Source: JBGSYJ01 sp041750915 (lineage in GTDB: Bacteria; Acidobacteriota; Thermoanaerobaculia; Gp7-AA8). From it: a stretch of DNA of 16,491 bases. Position numbers and translations under genes: made by a program. Of this stretch, positions 6,969 to 12,534 are shown piece by piece (within the stretch, counting starts at the first letter, position 1; every line of letters starts with the position of its first letter). The stretch spans positions 1 to 16,491 of the forward strand of contig JBGSYJ010000033.1 of NCBI GenBank assembly GCA_041750915.1, given 5' to 3'. The notes under the pieces were generated by a model. That model was not told where the DNA came from and did no database searches. It saw only the letters and a list, made by a program, of their open reading frames with translations.

Positions 6969-7020
6969 GGTGACGATTGTGGGCGGATCGCGTCATTCGC
7001 GCAACCGGGCGCTCGTCGGT

Positions 7021-7053
7021 CGCCAAGGCCAATGGCCAGTCGCCAATGACCAA
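7021..7053. repeat. Imperfect CCAATG-type short repeats
   Basis: The stretch contains GGCCAATGGCCAG and CGCCAATGACCAAT, which are variants of one short unit. Such runs suggest slippage-derived intergenic repeats. No function is evident. Confidence 0.4.
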
Positions 7054-7096
7054 TCAGGCAGATCACCGAGGCGATGCCTCAGATCGTGCGAGCCGC

Positions 7097-7117
7097 TTTT
7101 CGGGTCTGACCCCAATG
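7097..7117. repeat. GGGTCTGACCC palindrome, copy 2
   Basis: This is an exact 21-bp match to 116-136, with the palindromic core at 7102-7112. Here it lies in gene-free DNA, with no transposase sequence attached. Confidence 0.75.
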
Positions 7118-7520
7118 GCCTTAAGCCTTAAACAAGCGAATAACCCCACGGCCGGCAGGAGGTTGAGACTGATATCGGGCATCTCGCGATGGGGAGGGTG
7201 CTCCGCCTGCGCGGCGTTCTGTGCGCGTGGGTGAAGCGTCGCGGTGTGATGGGGTTGTGGTCTTCTCGAGATCGTCAAAGGGTTCGGTCTGCCGCGGCGG
7301 AGCTCATTCTTCGCAGCGCTGCGTCGGCTTCGAGCTATACGACTTCGAGCAGTCGAAAGATCGTGGATTGCCATTGGTTCCACGCGAGAAAGCGATAGCG
7401 GATCCGGCGTGCCCCTTTGATGATCTGACATGGCACATGGATCAGCGCGGCAATGAACGTGCGAAAGTCCATCGAGAGCAAGCAGCGCCGCTGCTCGAGA
7501 TGATCGGCCGCCTTAATGAA
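7118..7520. other. Gene-free stretch, possible protein remnant
   Basis: No recognisable gene was found in these 400 bases. In one forward frame (open 7221-7625), the segment at about 7330-7520 reads WHMDQRGNERAKVHREQAAP and looks like genuine protein, but it has no good start or known family. It may be the remains of a gene invaded by the tandem repeat that follows at 7521. Confidence 0.3.
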
Positions 7521-7730
7521 GGAGCCCTTTGGGGTCGCAGCTTCAGCCGTGAAGGAGCCCTTTGGGGTCGCAGCTTCAGCCGTGTGTCACGAAGGAGCCC
7601 TTTGGGGTCGCAGCTTCAGCCGTGAAGAAGGAGCCCTTTGGGGTCGCAGCTTCAAGGGAGCCCTTTGGGGTCGCAGCTTCAGCCGTGTGTCACGAGCCCT
7701 TTGGGGTCGCAGCTTCAGCCGTGTGTCACG
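7521..7730 (+). repeat. Six-copy GC-rich tandem repeat (CCCTTTGGGGTCG family)
   Basis: Six copies share the core GAGCCCTTTGGGGTCGCAGC followed by TTCAGCCGTG. They start near 7521, 7554, 7594, 7630, 7657 and 7693. Copies 2, 5 and 6 also carry TGTCAC after CCGTG, and copy 4 is shortened after TTCA. Spacings are 33, 40, 36, 27 and 36 bp, so the frame is not kept and it is not a protein repeat. A related array lies at 12403-12475. It is not a CRISPR array because there are no spacers of uniform length. Confidence 0.88.
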
Positions 7731-7905
7731 GAGGATCTCGCGTCTACTCGGCTACCTGGCGAGCCGCGGAGTGGTCGTCCGGTAGGAGCATCGCGTTCGT
7801 CGCACCGATAAACCTTTCATTCCGAGGAGCCTTCGGACTTTCCAGCCTGGAGTTTTGAGATCGCTTGTTGCCTTCACGGTGGCGCCGGAATGGGCTACCG
7901 AAAGC

Positions 7906-7934
7906 CTGACAGCTATCCAGACTGCAGGTATAAT
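7906..7934 (+). promoter_or_regulatory. Near-consensus sigma-70 promoter of the third toxin-antitoxin locus
   Basis: CTGACA (7906-7911, five of six) is followed after exactly 17 bp by a perfect TATAAT (7929-7934). The ATG follows 6 nt later at 7941, so transcription would start at the ATG itself and the mRNA would be leaderless. Confidence 0.72.
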
Positions 7935-7940
7935 TCGCGC

Positions 7941-8162
7941 ATGCAAGTAGCCACTGGTGTAGTAGTGGGCGGAAAAGTGATCGTCGAAGGCCTTGATCTC
8001 GTTGAGGGTGAGACGGTCACCGTGCTTACCCAGGAGACCGAGCAGGAGGTTCACTTGTCCCCGGAAGAGGAGGCAGAACTCCTGGAAGCTGTTGCTGAAG
8101 CCGATCGGGGCGAGACGATCTCTGCTGAGGAACTTTTTGCGCGGCTTGATCGCCTTCGCTGA
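7941..8162 (+). CDS. Antitoxin partner of a RelE/ParE toxin
   Basis: From ATG 7941 the 73-residue protein reads MQVATGVVVGGKVIVEGLDL, then EGETVTVLTQE, and a very acidic helical C-terminus (LSPEEEAELLEAVAEADRGE, ISAEELFARLDRLR). A short beta-rich N-terminus in the style of AbrB/SpoVT-like swapped hairpins, followed by an acidic toxin-binding helix, is typical of this antitoxin class next to ParE toxins. The open frame continues upstream to 7890, but that part would cover the promoter and is not family-like, so ATG 7941 is preferred. The stop lies 3 bp before the toxin start, consistent with coupled translation. Confidence 0.85.
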   Translation: MQVATGVVVGGKVIVEGLDLVEGETVTVLTQETEQEVHLSPEEEAELLEAVAEADRGETISAEELFARLDRLR

Positions 8163-8165
8163 ACC

Positions 8166-8465
8166 GTGGCTCTGCTTCTGAGGATCACAAACCGCGCCGC
8201 CTTGGAGGTCGAACGCGCCGCCAACTGGTGGATCGAGAACAGACCCTCCGCGCCCCTCGCGGTACGGGAAGACCTCAAGACCGCATTGACTCTGCTTTTG
8301 CGGCAACCTGGAGTAGGTGTCAAGGTGGCGAACACCCGGCTTTCGGGCGTTCGCAGGCTACATCTTGGCCGGATCCGGTACTTCGTCTACTACCGAGTGA
8401 ACCAAAACGAACTTGTCGTTCTATCGATGTGGCACTCAGCTCGTCGAACGGGGCCAAGGATTTGA
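8166..8465 (+). CDS. RelE/ParE-family toxin
   Basis: This 99-residue protein starts at GTG 8166. It has the N-terminal strand and long helix (LRITNRAALEVERAANWWIENRPSA), the middle VREDLKTALTLLLRQPGVGVK and the basic strand end VRRLHLGRIRYFVYYRVNQ. It closes with LVVLSMWHSARRTGPRI, the W-H-S-x-R block of ParE-like toxins. Family members of this group target gyrase or mRNA; the sequence does not tell which. Length and motifs are complete, so this module appears intact and is the second working toxin-antitoxin pair here. No start codon better than GTG is available close to the antitoxin stop. Confidence 0.9.
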   Translation: MALLLRITNRAALEVERAANWWIENRPSAPLAVREDLKTALTLLLRQPGVGVKVANTRLSGVRRLHLGRIRYFVYYRVNQNELVVLSMWHSARRTGPRI

Positions 8466-8584
8466 CACCGCCATGCCCTACTCCAGACAAAACGGTTCGA
8501 GCCGGCACCCGCAGCGTAGCGGATGCAGGGGTCGGAGCGTCAAAAGCGCGGCCGCGCTGAGAGTCCTTATTCTCGGGGGACCAA

Positions 8585-8618
8585 CGGGTCAGACGCGTTT
8601 TTTAAACTGACTTATTCG
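8585..8618 (+). repeat. Left terminal inverted repeat of the RAYT unit
   Basis: This 34-bp left end pairs with 9653-9686, with one mismatch. The likely transposase promoter, TTGCCC (8625-8630), 16 bp, TACACT (8647-8652), lies just inside it. Confidence 0.85.
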
Positions 8619-8689
8619 CAGATCTTGCCCTCGGCCCGCGATGCGCTACACTATCTTCTCCACATTCGTCCGGCGCCAGTGCGCGCCCT

Positions 8690-9682
8690 TTGAACTCCTC
8701 TGCCTTCCGTTTGCCACGCCCTCTGCGCCTCGAGTATCCCGGTGCGTTCTGGCACGTCTATAACCGCGGCGTCGAACGGCGAGACATCGTCCTTTGCGAT
8801 CCCGACCGCCGGAGCTTTGTCGATCTGCTCGCAGCAACGCAGAGACAGTTCCGCTGGCGGATTCACGCGTTCGTGCTCATGACGAACCATTACCATCTCC
8901 TGATCGAGACGCCGGAGCCGACGCTCTCGCGAGGGATGCAGAAACTCGATGGAGATCACGCTGGCTGGTTCAACCGGGTGCACCGACGAGTGGGGCCGCT
9001 CTGGCAGGGACGCTTCCGCGCGCACCTGGTCGACAAGGAGTCGTATCTGCTCGAGCTGGCAAGATATGTCGTACTCAATCCGGTACGCGCCGGAATGGTG
9101 GCTTCGCCCGGCGAGTGGCCGTGGAGCAGCTACCGCGCGACCGCCGGAATCAGCGCACCTCCACCGTGGCTCGAGACGGATACGATCCTCGAGCGGCTCG
9201 ATCCATGGGATCGGACAACAGCGATGTCGCTCTACCGCGAGTTCGTCATGGAGGGGGTCGGGCTGGGGAGAAACCCATGGGACGAGTTGCGATCCAGGCT
9301 ATACCTCGGCAGCGAAGCCTTCATGGCGCGGGTTCAGGAGCTCACGGCGGCCCGTCCAAGAGTTCGGACCGAGCCTGCGAGGCAGCGAAACCTCAGAGCG
9401 ATCGACATCGACGCAGTGCGTGAGATCGTCGAAACGGAGCTCGGCACCAGGATCGCTCCGAAGAAGTGGTCGAACGAGTCCGCTCGACTTGCATTCGCAG
9501 CGCTCGCCCGTGATGAAGTGCTGGCAACATTCACCGAGATCGGCCGATTGCTCGGGTTGACGGCCCAGGGTGCAAGAGGGCTGACGCGGAGGGCGGAACG
9601 GAGAGCGAGAAGTGACCGTAAGTTCCGATGCCTCGTCGAAGAAGTTCGGCTCCGAATAAGTCAGTTTAAAAAGCGCGTCTGA
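8690..9682 (+). CDS. REP-associated tyrosine transposase (RAYT, Y1 HUH family)
   Basis: This 330-residue protein has the RAYT signature YPGAFWHVYNRGVERRDI (16-33). The HUH metal motif is HYH (67-69) in MTNHYHLLIETP. The catalytic Tyr126 lies in ARYVVLNPVRAGM, and GPLWQGRFRA precedes it. The enzyme would nick and rejoin single-stranded DNA at palindromic ends. A C-terminal extension (about 230-330), with AIDIDAVREIVETEL and EIGRLLGLTAQGARGLTRRAERR, resembles a DnaA-like helix-turn-helix that could read the end repeats. All catalytic residues are present, so it is likely active. The start is TTG 8690, near the first conserved block; no ATG or GTG fits upstream in frame. The stop overlaps the right terminal repeat. 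Confidence 0.93.
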   Translation: MNSSAFRLPRPLRLEYPGAFWHVYNRGVERRDIVLCDPDRRSFVDLLAATQRQFRWRIHAFVLMTNHYHLLIETPEPTLSRGMQKLDGDHAGWFNRVHRRVGPLWQGRFRAHLVDKESYLLELARYVVLNPVRAGMVASPGEWPWSSYRATAGISAPPPWLETDTILERLDPWDRTTAMSLYREFVMEGVGLGRNPWDELRSRLYLGSEAFMARVQELTAARPRVRTEPARQRNLRAIDIDAVREIVETELGTRIAPKKWSNESARLAFAALARDEVLATFTEIGRLLGLTAQGARGLTRRAERRARSDRKFRCLVEEVRLRISQFKKRV

Positions 9683-9720
9683 CCCGTTTTCCCCCTGACC
9701 CGTTTTCCCCCGTTTTCCCC
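9653..9720 (-). repeat. Right terminal inverted repeat and CTGACCCGTTTTCCCC tandem tail
   Basis: The 34-bp right end (9653-9686) is followed by CTGACCCGTTTTCCCC twice (9679-9694 and 9695-9710, overlapping the repeat edge) and a 10-bp partial copy to 9720. The left flank of the unit (about 8575-8590) weakly mirrors this G/C-rich tail. The tail ends exactly where the duplicated gene fragment starts. Confidence 0.75.
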
Positions 9721-9974
9721 ACGTCGAGTCCGGGAACGTCAGCGCCCGCCACAGGCTCCTTGGAATGAGCTGGGGAAAGACATTCCGCAGCGACGAGATC
9801 ACCGACGTCGATCCCGTCGTCGGCTCGAGCAACACCGGCAATGGTAAAGCGAGCTATGGAGTCGGAGTCGAGACGACCGCCGGCCAAAGCTACACCGTTT
9901 CGCTCTTCGGGATGGAGAAACCGGAAGCGGAGTGGATCGCGGAGAAGATTCGGGTGGCGATCAAGGGTTCGTAG
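9720..9974 (+). pseudogene. 3' fragment of the DUF3592-like membrane protein gene
   Basis: Eighty-four codons plus stop align without gaps to the last 84 codons of the gene at 12535-14019, starting at CAC (His411 of that protein). I count 9 amino-acid differences, about 89% identity. Conserved blocks include GMSWGKT, RSDEITDV, YGVGV, GQSYTVSLFGMEKPEAEW and IAEKIRVAIKGS. The 5' 410 codons are missing, including all membrane segments. The break coincides with the RAYT right-end tail. An ATG-started 69-codon frame (9765-9974) exists but is unlikely to be a functional protein. The stretch to 10106 holds nothing else recognised. Confidence 0.85.
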
Positions 9975-10073
9975 GTGTACTGGAGATGATTTTGTGATCC
10001 AGCGCACGGCGCATGGACCACCCAGGTCCTAAGTTGTCCTCTGAGTGCCGTAACGAAGTCGGACTCGACAGCA

Positions 10074-10092
10074 GGCGGTGATGGATCCCGCC
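10074..10092 (+). promoter_or_regulatory. Short hairpin just before the peptide-gene ribosome-binding site
   Basis: GGCGG (10074-10078) and CCGCC (10088-10092) can pair with a 9-nt loop. The purine-rich ribosome-binding site (10093-10100) starts right after the stem, so the hairpin could affect translation initiation. This is only suggestive. Confidence 0.3.
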
Positions 10093-10106
10093 GGAAAGGA
10101 ACCCCC

Positions 10107-10301
10107 GTGAAAGACAAGAAGAAAGCTGAGAAGAAAGAAAAACAAATCGAGACGCTCGAGCTCGACGACGAGCAGGCCTCGCAGGTGAAGGGTGGATCGA
10201 CTCCGCAGTGGTATAGCGCGCAAGTTACCAACGAGAATGTCGTTTCGCCTCGAGACCTGGGGAGCGGCCAGTCGACCGGGACGAGAAAGCTCCCGACCTG
10301 A
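10107..10301 (+). CDS. Small double-glycine leader peptide, candidate RiPP or bacteriocin-like precursor
   Basis: The start is GTG at 10107, with a strong site GGAAAGGA 6 nt upstream, one of the few clear Shine-Dalgarno sequences here. The 64-residue product has a Lys/Glu-rich N-terminus (MKDKKKAEKKEK), then the leader-like LELDDEQASQVKGG (residues 17-30). The 34-residue remainder begins STPQWYSAQV and is rich in Ser, Thr and Asn, without Cys. The L-x-x-x-E/Q-x-x-x-V-x-GG pattern is the leader recognised by C39 peptidase transporters and several RiPP enzymes. No modification enzyme, peptidase or transporter is in the window, and the next gene downstream is on the other strand. It could also be a non-RiPP small protein. 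Precursor function is inference. Confidence 0.6.
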   Translation: MKDKKKAEKKEKQIETLELDDEQASQVKGGSTPQWYSAQVTNENVVSPRDLGSGQSTGTRKLPT

Positions 10302-10502
10302 TATCGCAGGCAGAGATGACCGCGAGGGCTTTGTCGACAGCCCGAACGAGACGGGATCGAGATCGATCCTGTAAAATGTCCCGAGCCTCGCGGAGTGAGA
10401 CCCGGATGGCGTGGTCAACCTGGCCAGCGATCGATGAGGAGATAGCATGCCCTCGACTCGAACAGGAATTGCAGTCGGATTCGTTCTCAGCGCACGTTCC
10501 CC

Positions 10503-11606
10503 TCAACGAGGAATGATCTTTGCGATGTGTCTGAGCATCGGCTGCAGCACGGCGTAGAGACGCATCCAGCGGAGTGATTCGATCGAGGCGAGATCAGAGT
10601 CGCGTTTCCGGAGCCGGCTCAGCTCCTCATGACTCACATCGGGGGCGCTCTCCGAAGTCGCCGTGACCTTCCGGAGCGCCGCCATTTCGTCCCGAATCGC
10701 GGCCATTCGCGCCTCTGCCGATTGCACATCATTCCGCAATGCGTCCGCGTACGCGCGGTAAAGGTCTACCGCCATCATGAGCGCGCGCCGCTCCTGATCG
10801 ACTCGATCGAAAGGCGAAGCGTCGGCGCCCGCGCGCTGACCCGAGGCGAGCGTATCGTCTGCGACCAGACTCTGTGCGAACGCTTGCGCGCGCCGCACGG
10901 CCCGGTCGATCGCTTCCCGCGAGTCCGGTACCCGGGCTTCGTGGCCCGCGAGCTCCGCCTCCCACTTCTGGATGAACTTGCGGCGATTCCGTTCGCTGAC
11001 GAACTGACGCCAATGCAACTCCCCGCTTGCGCCCTGATGGTGCCGCGTCCTCGATCGCGGTTCATAAAGCACGATCTGACCATGACGGCGAATCTTCATC
11101 GCCAGATCGACATCGACGAAGTACACGGGATAGAACTGCTCGTCCAGACCTCCGACGGCGTCCCAGGTGGCGGCACGAATGAGCAGCGAGCTCGTTCCGA
11201 TGTAGTCGACTGCTCTCGGCTCGGCGAAGCTCTCAGGGTCCGGAGGCGAACCGAGCCACGGCGCAGAGGTCGCAGCGTCGCGCCACAGGATCATGCCCGC
11301 GCTCTGAAGCGTCCCTCGGAGGGTAATCACCTTGCCGCCGATCGCACCTGCATGGGGATTGGTCTCCGCCGCATCGAGCAACGCTTCGATCCATCCAGGC
11401 TCGATCTGCGAATCGTCGTGAAGCAGAACGAGGAACTCTCCCCGCGCCTCCGCACGCGCGCGATTCCCCGCACCTGCCAGACCGAGGTTTACGGAGGAGC
11501 GGATGACCCGTACGTCGATTCTGCACTCGCCAAGAATTGCGTCGTAGTCAGCTTCCGAGTTGAGCAGCGCGATGACCTCGAACGAAAGGCCGGCAGGCAG
11601 GTGCAA
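10503..11606 (-). CDS. Family 2 glycosyltransferase with C-terminal coiled-coil tail
   Basis: From TTG 11606 the 367-residue protein shows GT2 features: SVNLGLAGAGNRARAEA (38-54), the LLHDDSQIEP metal/donor motif with Asp64-Asp65, a GGLDEQFYPVYFVDVDLAMK acceptor motif (152-171), and a basic strand region after it. Residues 260-335 form a charged helical tail. It transfers sugar from a nucleotide donor, probably to a surface polysaccharide. The frame continues upstream with the essential first strand (VSIIIPS, about 11681-11650), but no ATG, GTG or TTG occurs between 11726 and 11609. The true start is therefore upstream of 11606 at an unusual codon, or a frameshift has occurred. The cupin gene lies immediately upstream. 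Confidence 0.82.
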   Translation of the reverse strand: MHLPAGLSFEVIALLNSEADYDAILGECRIDVRVIRSSVNLGLAGAGNRARAEARGEFLVLLHDDSQIEPGWIEALLDAAETNPHAGAIGGKVITLRGTLQSAGMILWRDAATSAPWLGSPPDPESFAEPRAVDYIGTSSLLIRAATWDAVGGLDEQFYPVYFVDVDLAMKIRRHGQIVLYEPRSRTRHHQGASGELHWRQFVSERNRRKFIQKWEAELAGHEARVPDSREAIDRAVRRAQAFAQSLVADDTLASGQRAGADASPFDRVDQERRALMMAVDLYRAYADALRNDVQSAEARMAAIRDEMAALRKVTATSESAPDVSHEELSRLRKRDSDLASIESLRWMRLYAVLQPMLRHIAKIIPR

Positions 11607-11709
11607 CTCGAGCGATTTCAGGCACGCCGCCAGGTGCGAGGGGTCAGCAGCCGAGGGGATGATGATCGAAACGCGTGGGACCGCGGAGGAGGCTCCGTCC
11701 GCGCGAGCG

Positions 11710-12282
11710 TTACCAGTCGTAAGGAATCACCTCACGGGTGGAGGGGGCATCCCACGGTAGCTCGAATCGGTCCGGCCCCTCATGATCGTAGAGCTGACTC
11801 GGCATACTCACGATCACAGCTTCGGTGTCGCCCACGTTTTTCCATCCGTGATAAACGCCGGACGGGATGACCACGAGACCCTGTGTCCGATCGCCGAAAA
11901 AGAATTCGTTGATCCGCCCGAACGTGGGAGAGCTTCGCCGCGGATCGAAGCAGACGATTCGCACCGCACCCGATGAGACGAAAAGGCGATCGACCGTGTG
12001 AAGGTGAAGACCCCACGCGCGGATACGCCCGGAGAACGTCGTCGTCACGTTCACCTGCACGACCGGCTGATCGGTGATGCCCCAGTCGTGCCGATAGGCT
12101 TCGACCAGATGGCCGTGGCTATGGGTCACCGCCCGCGCCGCGCGCCATGAGACCCCATCGATCGGTTCAATGCGGAGATCGCCACTCCCGTTTGTCTGGG
12201 AAGTTCGCTGTTCGGCGATCGAAAAGCCAGCGATCTCCGTTTCGGCGGGCGACGCCTCGGATGGATTTCGTACCTTCAACAT
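11710..12282 (-). CDS. dTDP-4-dehydrorhamnose 3,5-epimerase-like (RmlC-type) cupin
   Basis: This 190-residue protein is of the RmlC-like sugar-epimerase cupin family. It contains VVQVNVTTTFSGRIRAWGLH (75-94), LHLHTVDRLFVSSGAVRIVCFDPR, FFFGDRTQGLVVIPSGVYHGWKN and a close EGPDRFELPWDAPS, a pattern shared by the family. It should act on a nucleotide-linked 4-keto sugar or a related one; whether it is a true RmlC (rhamnose) or a paralogue cannot be told, because other rml genes are absent. The glycosyltransferase follows on the same strand, consistent with a polysaccharide operon. ATG 12282 has no clear ribosome-binding site, but a strong promoter places the transcript start about 5 nt upstream. 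Confidence 0.87.
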   Translation of the reverse strand: MLKVRNPSEASPAETEIAGFSIAEQRTSQTNGSGDLRIEPIDGVSWRAARAVTHSHGHLVEAYRHDWGITDQPVVQVNVTTTFSGRIRAWGLHLHTVDRLFVSSGAVRIVCFDPRRSSPTFGRINEFFFGDRTQGLVVIPSGVYHGWKNVGDTEAVIVSMPSQLYDHEGPDRFELPWDAPSTREVIPYDW

Positions 12283-12293
12283 GGAGAGGACGC

Positions 12294-12322
12294 ATCATAA
12301 TGGCGCCGAAAAGGTCTGGCAA
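12294..12322 (-). promoter_or_regulatory. Sigma-70-like promoter of the cupin/glycosyltransferase operon
   Basis: On the reverse strand, TTGCCA (12322-12317, five of six) is followed after 17 bp by TATGAT (12299-12294, five of six). Predicted start is near 12287, only about 5 nt before the ATG at 12282, giving an almost leaderless mRNA. Confidence 0.6.
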
Positions 12323-12402
12323 GAGTTCGGTCTCCGTGAAACAGGATTGCACTTCGATCTGCGGGGATGCCCAATGCCCCTCTCCCCGTGTGAAGGTCCG
12401 TA

Positions 12403-12475
12403 GGCCTTTGGGGTCGGGCCTTTGAGGCCTTTGGGGTCGGTCGGCCTTTGGGGCCTTTGGGGTCGGTGCTTCAGT
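12403..12475 (+). repeat. GGCCTTTGGGGTCGG tandem array
   Basis: GGCCTTTGGGGTCGG occurs three times (starting near 12403, 12426 and 12452), with two shorter GGCCTTTG units between. The last copy continues TGCTTCAGTCGCG, which matches CAGCTTCAGCCGTG after the core in the array at 7521-7730. The two arrays, 4.7 kb apart, thus belong to one repeat family. No gene was found in 12283-12534 beyond this and the promoter. Confidence 0.8.
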
Positions 12476-12534
12476 CGCGCATCTTCCCCCGTTGACCGAA
12501 CGTCAGTTTTGGACGAGACTTCCACCACACGATC

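Larger units (their letters stand above)
8585..9686 (+). mobile_element. RAYT unit with 34-bp terminal inverted repeats
   Basis: The left repeat (8585-8618) and right repeat (9653-9686) are perfect complements apart from one position (T at 8598). Each has CGGGTCAGACGCG outside, a T/A-rich centre, and TGACTTATTCG inside. The transposase stop codon lies inside the right repeat, so the gene and repeat are fused. Solo or damaged copies of the end occur at 478 and 1605, and part of one at 2496. Right of the unit, CTGACCCGTTTTCCCC repeats. This looks like an element recently able to copy itself, because the ends are nearly identical while older copies have decayed. No target duplication was seen; none is expected for HUH enzymes. 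Confidence 0.85.

Noticed and set aside
7063..7431. 122-codon reverse open frame
   Set aside because: It covers the GGGTCTGACCC palindrome and has no conserved motif or ribosome-binding site.
7521..7730. Possible CRISPR array
   Set aside because: Between-copy sequence is 0-10 bp and shared among copies; there are no unique spacers and no cas genes.
10447..10557. 36-codon open frame after GAGGAG
   Set aside because: It has a fair ribosome-binding site but no recognisable product and overlaps the end of the glycosyltransferase gene; too little support.
10629..11870. 413-codon forward open frame
   Set aside because: It is antisense to the glycosyltransferase and cupin and is an Arg-rich composition artefact of GC-rich DNA.
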